From Hoeflea_A sp039025395 (GTDB lineage Bacteria > Pseudomonadota > Alphaproteobacteria > Rhizobiales > Rhizobiaceae): a DNA stretch of 64,000 nt. Each line of letters opens with the position of its first letter. Positions within the stretch are counted from its first letter, which is position 1. A model generated the notes under the pieces. It was not told where the DNA came from. It worked only from the letters and a program-made list of their open reading frames with translations, and did not search any database. Made by a program: the position numbers and the translations under genes. The stretch lies in assembly GCA_039025395.1 (NCBI GenBank), contig JBCCOK010000024.1:1-64000 (forward strand), written 5' to 3'. Below, one piece after another: positions 53,683 to 63,705 of the stretch.

Positions 53683-55506
53683 ATGCTCAACTTACTGCGC
53701 ACCACCCTTATGATTTCGCTGATTGCCAGTTCCTGCATTATGGCGAAGGCTGCTGACGAGCCAACGCACGGGATTGCTTCACATGGCGAGCCGGATCTCC
53801 CAGCTGACTTCACGCATTTTCCCTATGCAGATCCCGATGCACCGAAAGGTGGACGCATCGCCTATGGTGTCGTTGGCACCTTTGACAATCTCAACCCGTT
53901 CATCCTCAAGAGCATGCGCACAACAGCGCGCGGCATGTGGGATCCGCAATTCGGAAATCTCACATACGAAGGATTGATGCAGCGTTCGCGCGATGAACCC
54001 TTCACCTTGTACGGGCTACTCGCGGAAAGCGTCGAATATGACGAGGAGCGCACCTACATAGAATTCAACCTTAATCCGCAAGCACGTTGGTCGGATGGAG
54101 AACCAGTCACCGCAGACGATGTTGTTTTCACGTTTGAGCTTATGCGGGACAAGGGACGCCCGCCCTTTTCAACGCGGTTGAACCTGATCACCAAGATGGA
54201 AAAAACCGGTCCACTGAGCGTCCGCTTTACGCTGGTGGAAGACGCCGGCCTTGAATTCCCGCTCCTGCTGGGACTTTCGCCCGTGCTTCCAAAACATGCG
54301 ACCGATCCGGAGACATTCGATCAGACAACGTTCTCACCGCCAGTAACATCGGGACCCTACAGAATAGCCGAGGTACGACCCGGGCAAAGAATCGTGTTTG
54401 AACGGCGTGAGGACTATTGGGGAAAAGACGTGCCGGTCAAGCGGGGAATGGACAATTACGACACGATATCAGTCGAGTACTTTCTTTCTGACAGCGCGCA
54501 GTTCGAGGCGTTCAAGAAGGGCATTTTCGATTTCTTTGCAGAAGGAAATCCGGTCAATTGGGAACGGGCTTACGATTTCGCCGCCGTGCGGGACGGGTCT
54601 GTGGTCAAGGCCGAATTCGACAGAAAGACGCCGGCCGGTATGTATGGTTTTGTTTTCAACACGCGCAGACCCGTGTTCGAAGATGTCCGGGTACGGCAGG
54701 CTCTGGCAATGCTGTTTGATTTTGAATGGGTCAACCGGACGCTGTTCGATGGCGCCTACAAGCGGACCGAGAGCTATTTTCAACATTCCTTCCTGTCGTC
54801 CATCGGCATTCCGGCGAGCGACAAGGAACTGGATCTTCTGGCCCCCTTCCCTGACGCGGTGGAAGAATCTGTCTTGCTCGGCACATACCGCGCGCCTGAA
54901 ACGGACGGCAGTGGCCGCGACCGGATTCATCAGCGGGCGGCGCTCGACCTGTTGAACGAGGCAGGCTACCAGATTTCCAACGGAAAACTGGTCAATGAAG
55001 CTGGCATTCCCATGACATTTGAGGTCATGACCCAGAATGTCGGTCAGGAGAGGATTGCGCTCGCCTATCAGCGCAGCCTGGCGGCACTGGGTATTGAAAT
55101 GTCCATTCGCACCGCCGATGATTCCCAGTACCAGATGCGGACCGACACGTTCGACTATGATCTCATCATCAAGAGCTACTCAGCCTCGCTTTCTCCGGGG
55201 ATTGAGCAGATCGGCCGGTGGTCGAGCACAAGCCGTGATCTGGAGGGCTCATTCAACTTTGCCGGCGCTGACAGCCCGGCGATCGACGCGATGATTGATG
55301 CATTGTTGGCGGCACGTTCGGAAGCGGATTTCACCGCCGCCGTCCGGGCCTTCGACAGGGTGCTGATTTCCGGACATTACGTCGTACCGCTCTACTATCT
55401 GCCGGGACAACGGGTCGCCTACCGGTCCTATCTCGACCATCCCGATTATACGTCGATTTACGGCTATGTGCTGCCGGCCTGGTGGGATAAAAGGGCGTTG
55501 CAGTAG
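53683..55506 (+). CDS. ABC transporter substrate-binding protein (YejA-like, family 5)
   Basis: 607 residues. I place the start at ATG 53683, with AGAGG upstream; signal peptide 1-24 (ending MAKAA). Family 5 core: HFPYADPDAPKGGRIAYG, TTARGMWDPQFGNLTYEGLM, ARWSDGEPVTADDVVFTFELM, TSGPYRIAEVRPGQRIVF, then PLYYLPGQRVAYRSYLDHP at the end. The open frame to 53317 overlaps the IalB gene upstream and is not coding. The YejA group binds peptides such as microcin-like compounds. There is no permease or ATPase next to it. Confidence 0.9.
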   Translation: MLNLLRTTLMISLIASSCIMAKAADEPTHGIASHGEPDLPADFTHFPYADPDAPKGGRIAYGVVGTFDNLNPFILKSMRTTARGMWDPQFGNLTYEGLMQRSRDEPFTLYGLLAESVEYDEERTYIEFNLNPQARWSDGEPVTADDVVFTFELMRDKGRPPFSTRLNLITKMEKTGPLSVRFTLVEDAGLEFPLLLGLSPVLPKHATDPETFDQTTFSPPVTSGPYRIAEVRPGQRIVFERREDYWGKDVPVKRGMDNYDTISVEYFLSDSAQFEAFKKGIFDFFAEGNPVNWERAYDFAAVRDGSVVKAEFDRKTPAGMYGFVFNTRRPVFEDVRVRQALAMLFDFEWVNRTLFDGAYKRTESYFQHSFLSSIGIPASDKELDLLAPFPDAVEESVLLGTYRAPETDGSGRDRIHQRAALDLLNEAGYQISNGKLVNEAGIPMTFEVMTQNVGQERIALAYQRSLAALGIEMSIRTADDSQYQMRTDTFDYDLIIKSYSASLSPGIEQIGRWSSTSRDLEGSFNFAGADSPAIDAMIDALLAARSEADFTAAVRAFDRVLISGHYVVPLYYLPGQRVAYRSYLDHPDYTSIYGYVLPAWWDKRALQ

Positions 55507-55536
55507 ATTTCGCAAGGTATGCGAGCGGAGAATCCG

Positions 55537-56205
55537 ATGACTGTAGTGAATATCGATATCGTGTCAGACGTCATGTGCCCTTGGTGCTACGTTGGCAAGA
55601 AACGGCTTGAAGCGGCAACAGCGAACCTGCCCGAGAATATCGAAGTCGATGTCCGATGGCGGCCCTATCAGCTCGATCCCACGCTTCCAAAAGAAGGCAA
55701 GGACCGCAAACAGTATCTGAACGAAAAATTCGGTGGTAGCGAGCGCGCGCAACAAATCTATACGACGATCCTTGAAGCCGGACGCGAGGAAAACATCGCG
55801 TTTAATTTTGACGGTATCGAAGTGTCTCCAAACACGCTTGACGCACACCGCATCATTCGTTGGGCGGCATCGGAAGCGCCCGGCGTTCAGGATCGCCTCG
55901 TGGATTTGCTTTTCGTTGCCTATTTCATCGAGGGAAAGAATATCGGCGACAACACTGTTCTTCTTGATATTGCCGAAAAGGCAGGCATGGACCGATCGAT
56001 TACCGAAAGTCTGCTGATTGGAACCGCCGACTGCCTGGAAGTGGAAAAGGAAATCGAAATTGCGCGCACAATGGGCGTGACAGGGGTGCCGTGCTTTATC
56101 CTGGACAACAAGTTTGCAGTGATGGGCGCTCAGTCATCGGACGTCCTGGCCAATGCGATCCGTGACGTCGCAACGCAGAAGGAACAGGAAACCGCTACGC
56201 AGTGA
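55537..56205 (+). CDS. DsbA-family oxidoreductase (FrnE-like)
   Basis: 222 residues from ATG 55537, with GGAG 8 nt upstream. The active site Cys14-Pro-Trp-Cys17 sits in DIVSDVMCPWCYVGKKRL, as in FrnE/2-hydroxychromene-2-carboxylate isomerase relatives. The cis-Pro motif follows in TGVPCFILDNKFAVMGAQS. No signal peptide, so it is cytoplasmic. It is convergent with mfd, overlapping it by 11 bp. Confidence 0.9.
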   Translation: MTVVNIDIVSDVMCPWCYVGKKRLEAATANLPENIEVDVRWRPYQLDPTLPKEGKDRKQYLNEKFGGSERAQQIYTTILEAGREENIAFNFDGIEVSPNTLDAHRIIRWAASEAPGVQDRLVDLLFVAYFIEGKNIGDNTVLLDIAEKAGMDRSITESLLIGTADCLEVEKEIEIARTMGVTGVPCFILDNKFAVMGAQSSDVLANAIRDVATQKEQETATQ

Positions 56206-59200
56206 CGCTGCGGTCTGCCTCAGCAATTTCCGCCAGTTTGCTCATGATAATAGCCGCACCGGAAAGCCTGTCCGGCGCATCGGGCAGATCGCGTCTGAAA
56301 AGGATACTCTGGTCAGGGCGTATTTTTGCCAGGTCCCGCTGATTCCCCAGATAATCGACCAGCCCTTCCGGGTTGGGGAAAATGCCTTCGCGAAACTGGA
56401 CGACAACTCCTTTCGGGCCAGCATCAAGTTTCTCAACATTCGCTGCGCGACATAGCGATTTCATGTAGACAATCTTCAAGAGGTGTTGCACCGACTCCGG
56501 CAAGGGCCCGAAGCGGTCTATCAGTTCGGCGCCGAATGCATCGATTTCCGCAGTTGTCGTAAGGTCGCCAAGCCGTCGGTATAGCCCGAGACGCAAGTGC
56601 AGGTCCGGAACGTAGTCGTCGGGTATCATCACGGAAGTCCCGACAGTGATCTGCGGAGACCAGCCCTTGTCAATCATCTCCTCATCGCCTTTGAGCTCGG
56701 CAACCGCTTCTTCGAGCATATGCTGGTAGAGCTCGAAACCCACCTCCCTGATGTGGCCCGACTGCTCCTCGCCGAGCAGGTTGCCGGCGCCTCGTATGTC
56801 GAGATCGTGACTGGCAAGTTCAAAGCCCGCGCCCAGGGTATCGAGAGACTGAAGAACCTTGAGCCTGCGCTCTGCCGTGGCAGTCAGCATCTTGTTAACC
56901 GGCAAGGTAAACAGCGAAAATGCGCGAACTTTGGATCGTCCTACGCGACCTCTGAGCTGGTAGAGCTGCGCAAGACCAAACATGTCCGATCGATGCACGA
57001 TCAGCGTATTCGCGGTCGGGACATCAAGGCCAGATTCGACTATTGTCGTTGACAGCAGCACGTCGTATTGGCCCTCGTAGTAGGCATTCATAATGTCGTC
57101 GAGTTCGCCCGGCGGCATCTGCCCGTGCGCGACTGCGACTTTAAGTTCCGGCACGTCGCTTTCAAGAAATGCGCCGATGTCTGCGAGATCGGTAATGCGT
57201 GGACAAACATAAAAGCTCTGCCCACCACGATAATGTTCTCGCAAAAGCGTTTCGCGAATGACCAGCGGATCAAACGGTGAAACAAACGTTCGGATTGCAA
57301 GCCTGTCCACCGGCGGCGTGGTAATAAGCGAAAGCTCCCTAACCCCGGTCATCGCCAGTTGGAGCGTCCGCGGTATTGGCGTAGCGGAAAGGGTGAGCAC
57401 GTGGACCTCTGATTTGAGTTCTTTGAGTCGCTCCTTATGCTTGACGCCGAAATGCTGCTCTTCGTCGATAATGAGCAGACCGAGATTGGCAAAGCTGATG
57501 GACTTACCGAGCAGGGCGTGCGTGCCGATAATGATATCGGTCTTGCCTTCTGAAAGATCCTTTTTCGCCTTGCTCAATTCTCTTTGACCGACAAGACGCG
57601 AGGCCTGTCGGATTTGAACGGGAAAGCCTCTCAAACGATCGCTGAAAGTTTTGAAATGCTGACGCGCCAGCAACGTTGTCGGCACGACAACTGCGACCTG
57701 AAGCCCGTTCATCGCGGCTATGAATGCGGCGCGGAGGGCGATCTCTGTCTTGCCGAAACCAACATCACCGCAAATCAGTCGGTCCATCGGTGCACCGCTG
57801 CCCAAATCGTCCAAAACCGCATCGATGGTCGTTGCCTGATCTTCCGTTTCCTCATAGGGAAAGCGCGCAGCAAACTCATCGTATAAACCGTCCGGCACTG
57901 CGAGTTGCGGTGCGTGTCGCATCTTTCGTTCAGCGGCAATTCGGATCAGTTCATCCGCCATTTCCAAGAGGCGTTTCTTGAGCTTGGCCTTGCGCGATTG
58001 CCAGGCGACACCGCCCAGCCTGTCGAGGACCGCCTCCGATGCGTCGGATCCATAGCGCGACAGCAGCTCGATATTTTCGACCGGCAAGAACAGCTTGGCC
58101 TGGTCCGCATATCGCAACTCAAGACAAGCATGCGGCGCACCCGCTGCCTCGATCGTGCTCAATCCGATGAATTTGCCGATGCCGTGTTCGGCATGCACCA
58201 CAATGTCGCCCTCTTCGAGCGCTGACACTTCGGATATGAAATCTGCACACTTCTTTCGGCGTCTTCCACGACGGACGAGACGGTCGCCGAGGATATCCTG
58301 CTCCCCGATCAGCGCGATACCATCCAGTTCAAAGCCGCTTTCAAGGTTCACAAGCGCCGTGGCAGTCTCACCGTCGCGCAGTCCTTCCGTCTCCTTCAGG
58401 GACTCGATCCGTCGAACCCGCTCGAGGCCATGCTCATCGAGGACCTGCAGCAATCGATCCAGCGAGCCTTCCGTCCAGGCTGTGACGATGACCTTGGTAC
58501 CCTCTGCGTGCATGTCCTGGATAAATCGAACAACCTCGTCAAAGACGTTTGTGCGTTGCGTTTCAGCACCCGACTTCGCGACCGCTGTGGCCCAGCGCGG
58601 AACGGTACGTGCGGGCAAAGCTAAAGACGCACGCTCGGATGTGTCGTCTTCCTGAAACGGCGAGAGACTGACGAGGTTGCCTTGGCTCAACCTGTCGGCA
58701 ACGAATGAAGGATCAAGGTAGAGCTCTTGCAACGGAACCGGGTTATACGGGGTTGCCTCGCTCGGGCCCTTTTCGTGCGACGCTTTTTGACGGGCCTGAA
58801 AGTGATCGTCGATCTGCGCATGCCGTTCTCTGCACGCTTCGATCACATTGCGATCGGCGTAGAGCGAGAAACCTTCTAGATAGTCAAACGCTGTCTCGAG
58901 GCTCTCATAAAAGAGCGGCAACCAATGTTCCATTCCGGCGAACCGCCGGCCTTCGCTGATCGCCCGATAAAGCGCATCATCAGGGCTCGCAGCGCCAAAC
59001 AAAGACAGGTACCGGGTGCGAAAGCGGCTAATCGTATCCGCGCTTAAGGTCACTTCGCTCATCGGATGCAGGGCGAATTCCTGTACCTGATGTGTTGTTC
59101 TCTGCGTTGCAGCATCGAACCGGCGAACGCTTTCAAGCGTGTCGCCGAAAAAGTCCAACCGTATCGGCTCCTCCGACCCGGGCAGAAAGGCATCGAGGAT

Positions 59201-59713
59201 CCCGCCGCGCACAGCATATTCGCCCACTTCTCGCACGGTCGGGACACGACTGAAGCCGTTTGTTTCCATCCGCCGGACAAGGTCGTCCATTTTGACCTGG
59301 TTTCCCGGTCTGGCCACGAAACCCATCTGATTGAGCTCGGATCGTGGCGGCACTTTTTGCATGAGTGCGTTGATGGAAATGAGCACGACCAGCGGGATGG
59401 AGGCATCTTGCAGAGAAACCAGCCTGCCGAGTGCGGAAAGCCGCATCGCGGCAACGTCAGCGCTGGGAGAGACACGATCGTAGGGCAAACAGTCCCAGCC
59501 AGGGATGGAAAGGACAGGCAGATCCGGCGCGACAAAGCCGAGGTTCTGCTCAATATCGGCCATGCGCTGCCCGTCCGACATCACGAACACTGCCGGTCTG
59601 CCCCTCTTGGCAGCCCGGGCAAGGATCCACGGTTCGGCGCCGGACGGTACATTCCCCAATGTCAGGCTGGATTGCGGATTGTAAATCCGTTCAGCAACGA
59701 GATTGGTGAGCAT
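56195..59713 (-). CDS. mfd: Transcription-repair coupling factor Mfd
   Basis: 1172 residues, close to the family's about 1150. The UvrB-homology modules lie first; the RNA polymerase interaction domain is around residues 480-560 (EEGDIVVHAEHGIGKFIGLST), then the helicase with Walker A DVGFGKTEIALRAAFIA, DEEQHFGVKHKERLK (DEEQ motif) and LSATPIPRTLQLAMTG; the TRG-type region DIRGAGNLLGEEQSGHI follows, and the C-terminal TRCF domain closes it. The ATG at 59711-59713 overlaps the sdhE stop (TGATG). It removes stalled RNA polymerase and recruits UvrA. Confidence 0.97.
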   Translation of the reverse strand: MLTNLVAERIYNPQSSLTLGNVPSGAEPWILARAAKRGRPAVFVMSDGQRMADIEQNLGFVAPDLPVLSIPGWDCLPYDRVSPSADVAAMRLSALGRLVSLQDASIPLVVLISINALMQKVPPRSELNQMGFVARPGNQVKMDDLVRRMETNGFSRVPTVREVGEYAVRGGILDAFLPGSEEPIRLDFFGDTLESVRRFDAATQRTTHQVQEFALHPMSEVTLSADTISRFRTRYLSLFGAASPDDALYRAISEGRRFAGMEHWLPLFYESLETAFDYLEGFSLYADRNVIEACRERHAQIDDHFQARQKASHEKGPSEATPYNPVPLQELYLDPSFVADRLSQGNLVSLSPFQEDDTSERASLALPARTVPRWATAVAKSGAETQRTNVFDEVVRFIQDMHAEGTKVIVTAWTEGSLDRLLQVLDEHGLERVRRIESLKETEGLRDGETATALVNLESGFELDGIALIGEQDILGDRLVRRGRRRKKCADFISEVSALEEGDIVVHAEHGIGKFIGLSTIEAAGAPHACLELRYADQAKLFLPVENIELLSRYGSDASEAVLDRLGGVAWQSRKAKLKKRLLEMADELIRIAAERKMRHAPQLAVPDGLYDEFAARFPYEETEDQATTIDAVLDDLGSGAPMDRLICGDVGFGKTEIALRAAFIAAMNGLQVAVVVPTTLLARQHFKTFSDRLRGFPVQIRQASRLVGQRELSKAKKDLSEGKTDIIIGTHALLGKSISFANLGLLIIDEEQHFGVKHKERLKELKSEVHVLTLSATPIPRTLQLAMTGVRELSLITTPPVDRLAIRTFVSPFDPLVIRETLLREHYRGGQSFYVCPRITDLADIGAFLESDVPELKVAVAHGQMPPGELDDIMNAYYEGQYDVLLSTTIVESGLDVPTANTLIVHRSDMFGLAQLYQLRGRVGRSKVRAFSLFTLPVNKMLTATAERRLKVLQSLDTLGAGFELASHDLDIRGAGNLLGEEQSGHIREVGFELYQHMLEEAVAELKGDEEMIDKGWSPQITVGTSVMIPDDYVPDLHLRLGLYRRLGDLTTTAEIDAFGAELIDRFGPLPESVQHLLKIVYMKSLCRAANVEKLDAGPKGVVVQFREGIFPNPEGLVDYLGNQRDLAKIRPDQSILFRRDLPDAPDRLSGAAIIMSKLAEIAEADRSVTA

Positions 59714-59997
59714 CAATGATCACATTGTTTGTAGGCGCAAACGCGCCGGAAGATAACGGTATCGAATTCCGCAGGCACCGGAACTTCGTTGGTCACCCAT
59801 TGCACCAGATCGCGATCGTTGATTGCCATCAGCGCTTCGAGCACATCAAGCTCTTCATCGCTGAGAAGATCAATATTTTCGTCCGCAAACTGCCCTAGTA
59901 TAAGATCCATCTCGCGGATTCCACGATGCCACGCGCGAAACAGAATGCGTCTACGCCTCGGATCCAATTCTGCGCTGGTTCTGGTCGTGCCGGTCAT
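59713..59997 (-). CDS. sdhE: Succinate dehydrogenase assembly factor SdhE (DUF339)
   Basis: 94 residues from ATG 59995-59997. The helix bundle carries the diagnostic RGIRE motif (FRAWHRGIREMDLILGQF) that contacts SdhA while FAD becomes covalently attached, plus LDVLEALMAINDRDLVQW. It is upstream of mfd and linked to it by a TGATG overlap. The open frame extends to 60114, but only the short form has the domain. The mfd-sdhE-recG neighbourhood is conserved in Rhizobiales. Confidence 0.93.
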   Translation of the reverse strand: MTGTTRTSAELDPRRRRILFRAWHRGIREMDLILGQFADENIDLLSDEELDVLEALMAINDRDLVQWVTNEVPVPAEFDTVIFRRVCAYKQCDH

Positions 59998-60210
59998 GGA
60001 TCGGTTGAGATGGGTTGAGTCTTGTTGCGGGTCGTTTCTATAGCGGAGGCATATGGGATTGTCAGCTTTGCAATCAACATGTCCACTCATGCATAATAGC
60101 AGAGCAACTTGCATACGCGTGCAACATTAATGCAAGCCGAACCAAGACACCGCAAGCCAACGAGGCGATGTGCCCGGTTCGAAACTATCCGCGTTGGAGA
60201 CATGGTCTGA

Positions 60211-62316
60211 ATGCGTCCCGCTCTGCTCGACCCGCTGTTTGCGCCGATCACATCCTATTCAGGTATCGGGCTGAAAACCGCTGCGCTGATTGCGCGCGCG
60301 CTGGGACGCCAGAGTGCGGACGACACCAGGGCGGTCGATCTCCTGCTGCTTGCGCCGCACCGGCTGATTGACCGCAGAAACCGTCCAGGCATCGCCCATG
60401 CACCTCAAAACACCATAGTCACGCTGGAACTTGTGATTGACAGACATCAGCCGCCACCGACGCAGAAGAGCAACGTGCCATATCGCGTGTTCGCCCATGA
60501 CGACACGGAACAAATCGCTTTGACTTTCTTCCGTGGCAGACGCGATTGGCTTGAAAAGGTCCTGCCGGTCGGCGCGGCGGTTTTGGTCAGCGGAAAGGTC
60601 GATTGGTTCAATGGTCGCCCGTCGATGGTTCACCCGGATCACATCGCGTTTGCAGATGGGTCCGAGCACTTCCCTTGGGTTGAACCGGTTTATCCTCTGA
60701 CCGCCGGTTTGTCGCCGAAACTGCTCGACAAGGCGATCGGGCACGCATTGGCGTCGATGCCCGCACTTCCGGAATGGCAGGACCCGCATTTTCTGAAAAA
60801 TAATGCACTTGCAAGCTTTGCGGATTGTGTCCGGGCTTTGCATGCGCCCCGTGATGACATTGACATTCAACCGAATGCGCCGGCCCGCCGACGCCTTGCC
60901 TATGACGAATTGCTCGCCGGACAACTCTCACTCGCCTTGGTCCGGCAACGAGTCAGAAGAATCAAGGGAAGACCGGTCTCTGGTGATGGATCATTGCGGG
61001 AGAAATTGGTGAGTAGCCTTCCCTATTCGCTGACTGCGAGCCAAAACCAGGCTGTTTCCGAGATCCTGGCCGATATGGGCGGATCGAACAGAATGCTGCG
61101 TCTTCTTCAGGGTGATGTCGGATCGGGCAAAACCGTGGTCGCCTTAATGGCGATGGCGGCATGCGCAGAGGTGGGCGGTCAATCGGTCATGATGGCACCG
61201 ACCGAAATTCTTGCACAACAGCACTACGCGACGATCAAACCGCTGGCTGAGCCAGTTGGTCTGGGTGTCGATCTTCTGACCGGACGGACAAAGGCCGGTG
61301 ACCGTAAGGACATCCACAGACGTATCCAAAGCGGAGAAACAAAACTGATTGTCGGCACGCATGCCCTTTTCCAGGATAGCGTTGAATATCATGACCTGCT
61401 GCTCGCGGTCGTAGATGAGCAGCACCGGTTTGGCGTGCATCAACGCTTGCGCCTGACGGCAAAAGGCACTGCTCCCCACATGCTTGTGACAACGGCGACG
61501 CCGATCCCGAGGACGCTTGTTCTTTCGGCCTTCGGCGACATGGACGTGTCGCGCCTTAAGGAAAAACCGGCAGGCAGAGTTGCCATCAAGACCGCCACAA
61601 TCGACGTGGACCGGATCGGGGATATCGTCGCTCGCCTGAAAGACGCGGTCGCGAGAGGCGAGCGTGCCTACTGGATATGTCCACTGGTCGAGGAATCCGA
61701 AACTTCCGACCTCATTTCCGTGGAGGAACGTCATGCGCATCTGATTGCGGCAATCGGCGATGGGGTCGGCATCGTTCACGGCCGTATGAGCAGCGCCCAG
61801 AAGGATGCTGCGATGGACGATTTCAGATCCGGCAAGACAAACATTCTTGTTGCCACAACGGTGATCGAAGTGGGGGTGGATGTGCCTGATGCCACGATCA
61901 TCGTCATTGAACATGCGGAGAGGTTTGGCCTGGCACAATTGCATCAGCTACGCGGGCGCGTTGGCCGCGGCAACAGAGCCTCCAGCTGCATCCTGCTTTA
62001 CAAAGCGCCCTTGAGCGAGACGGCACGCGCAAGGCTTACCATCATGCGCGAAAGCGACGACGGTTTCCGGATTGCCGAAGAAGACCTCAGGTTACGTGGC
62101 GAGGGCGAACTGTTGGGCACGCGTCAATCCGGTGTGCCCGGCTTTCGTCTCGTCGATCTTGAGGCACACAAGGATCTGATTGAAACGGCAAGAAACGATG
62201 CACGCTACGTCATCGAGACAGACGAAGCACTTGAAACGGATCGCGGACAAGCACTTCGATTGCTGCTATATCTTTGGCGACGAGACGAGGCCGTCAAACT
62301 GCTTCGTGCCGGATGA
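60211..62316 (+). CDS. recG: ATP-dependent DNA helicase RecG
   Basis: 701 residues, the normal length. N-terminal wedge/OB domain is about residues 1-230, the helicase has Walker A DVGSGKTVVALMAMAA, DEQHRFGVHQRLR (DEQH) and TATPIPRTLVLSAFGD, then EVGVDVPDATIIVIEHAERFG and QLRGRVGRG of motif VI; the C-terminus has RLRGEGELLGTRQSG. It works on stalled forks and Holliday-like junctions. It is divergent from sdhE. Confidence 0.97.
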   Translation: MRPALLDPLFAPITSYSGIGLKTAALIARALGRQSADDTRAVDLLLLAPHRLIDRRNRPGIAHAPQNTIVTLELVIDRHQPPPTQKSNVPYRVFAHDDTEQIALTFFRGRRDWLEKVLPVGAAVLVSGKVDWFNGRPSMVHPDHIAFADGSEHFPWVEPVYPLTAGLSPKLLDKAIGHALASMPALPEWQDPHFLKNNALASFADCVRALHAPRDDIDIQPNAPARRRLAYDELLAGQLSLALVRQRVRRIKGRPVSGDGSLREKLVSSLPYSLTASQNQAVSEILADMGGSNRMLRLLQGDVGSGKTVVALMAMAACAEVGGQSVMMAPTEILAQQHYATIKPLAEPVGLGVDLLTGRTKAGDRKDIHRRIQSGETKLIVGTHALFQDSVEYHDLLLAVVDEQHRFGVHQRLRLTAKGTAPHMLVTTATPIPRTLVLSAFGDMDVSRLKEKPAGRVAIKTATIDVDRIGDIVARLKDAVARGERAYWICPLVEESETSDLISVEERHAHLIAAIGDGVGIVHGRMSSAQKDAAMDDFRSGKTNILVATTVIEVGVDVPDATIIVIEHAERFGLAQLHQLRGRVGRGNRASSCILLYKAPLSETARARLTIMRESDDGFRIAEEDLRLRGEGELLGTRQSGVPGFRLVDLEAHKDLIETARNDARYVIETDEALETDRGQALRLLLYLWRRDEAVKLLRAG

Positions 62317-62324
62317 GGACTTCC

Positions 62325-62738
62325 ATGACGCCTTTCCATTCTTCCGACGTCGAGACGGTGTTTTCGAGTTATCCGATGGACGTTCGCACCCAAATGCTCT
62401 CGCTGCGTGAGTTGGTGTTTGCAACGGCAAGCGAAACTGAGGGCGTCGGCGCGATTGAAGAAACGCTGAAATGGGGCGAACCCAGCTATTTGACGGTAAA
62501 GCCGAAAAGCGGCACGACCGTTCGAATGCACTGGCGTCCCGAGCGGCCTGAAAACTGCTCTATTTATTTTCATTGTCAAACCAATATGGTCGCAACCTGC
62601 AGGGATTTGTACGCGGATCATTTCGAGTTTGAGGGAAATCGATGCATGTCATTCAAGACGCAGGAACCTCCACCGGAGGACGTTCTGCGGCACTGTATGG
62701 CGTTGGCACTGACCTACCATCGGCGCAAGAAAGGATAG
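62325..62738 (+). CDS. DUF1801-family protein
   Basis: 137 residues from ATG 62325, with GAGGA upstream. It has the DUF1801/YdhG core: RTQMLSLRELVFATASETEG, GAIEETLKWGEPSYLTVKP and GTTVRMHWRPERPENCSIYF, a small alpha-beta fold of unknown activity. It lies 8 bp after recG and probably shares its transcript. Confidence 0.85.
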   Translation: MTPFHSSDVETVFSSYPMDVRTQMLSLRELVFATASETEGVGAIEETLKWGEPSYLTVKPKSGTTVRMHWRPERPENCSIYFHCQTNMVATCRDLYADHFEFEGNRCMSFKTQEPPPEDVLRHCMALALTYHRRKKG

Positions 62739-62838
62739 CCCGTCATAGGACACCGGCGGTTCGCTCGATTCATTGGATTCCCAGCCATTGCGCGGGCCGA
62801 ACAGACCGTAGTGTCGAAAGAAAGAAGGGCGAAGTGAA

Positions 62839-63702
62839 ATGAAATGCGGTAAACGCGTCGTTTTCGCTGGTCTTGCCCGCAACTGCGCCCATTCCCTGCC
62901 CGCGATATTGCGCTCACTGGAGGATATCGGTTCGGGGGCTGATGATTGGGGTTACGTTTTTCTGGAAAACAACTCTTTCGATGGGACCGCACGGCAACTC
63001 CGAAGCTTCCACAACAGGCACCATCGCGGTGTTATGCGTTCGTTCGGCGATCTTGAATCGAAGGTTCCGAAGAGAACGGAACGCCTCGCAATTCTGCGCA
63101 ACAAATGCCTCGATGAGATATTTGCAAGCGAAACGATGTCGGCATTCGAGTACGTTGTCATCCTCGATCTCGACGGCGTCAATGAACGGATAGACAAAGA
63201 TCGCCTTCTGTATCTAATGGAACTTGACCGTCCGCCGTGGGCCGCCATCTTTGCAAACCAAAGCGAGTCCTACTATGACCTCTGGGCATTAAGACATCCG
63301 ACAATAAGCCCTGACGACTGCCTGAAACGGGTACGGCTCAGACCTGCAGGCATGTCCGAGGAGGAGGCGGTTAAGGCGTTTGTCGATACGCGAAAGATAA
63401 GCCTGGATCCATCGGAAGGCCTTTTCGAAGTCGATAGCGCGTTCGGCGGGCTTGGTCTTTATGATCTTCAAGCCTTGCCCGGCTGTCGCTACATCGGGGT
63501 GGACGAGGAAGGCCATGAGATCTGCGAACATGTCAGTCTTCATGCCGACCTTAAGGAGCGAGGTGGCCGACTCTATATCGATCCGGCACTCATCAATGGC
63601 ACCGGCACTAGCCGACATGACGCCAGGCTGAAACTCGCCGCGCGGCTCAAGCGTTCATTCCACAAGCGCCGGGCGCGTATCAGGGCCATGAAGGCTACAT
63701 AG
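62839..63702 (+). CDS. Glycosyltransferase-like protein
   Basis: 287 residues with a GT-A-type opening: VFAGLARNCAHSLPAILRSL, VFLENNSFDGTARQL and the Asp-rich strand YVVILDLDGVNERIDKD, like family 2-type or related enzymes. FGGLGLYDLQALPGCRYIG appears late. The donor and acceptor are unknown; a cell-surface glycan is likely. It follows the DUF1801 gene by 100 bp and converges on the DUF502 gene, whose stop codon lies 3 bp away. Confidence 0.7.
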   Translation: MKCGKRVVFAGLARNCAHSLPAILRSLEDIGSGADDWGYVFLENNSFDGTARQLRSFHNRHHRGVMRSFGDLESKVPKRTERLAILRNKCLDEIFASETMSAFEYVVILDLDGVNERIDKDRLLYLMELDRPPWAAIFANQSESYYDLWALRHPTISPDDCLKRVRLRPAGMSEEEAVKAFVDTRKISLDPSEGLFEVDSAFGGLGLYDLQALPGCRYIGVDEEGHEICEHVSLHADLKERGGRLYIDPALINGTGTSRHDARLKLAARLKRSFHKRRARIRAMKAT

Positions 63703-63705
63703 CGC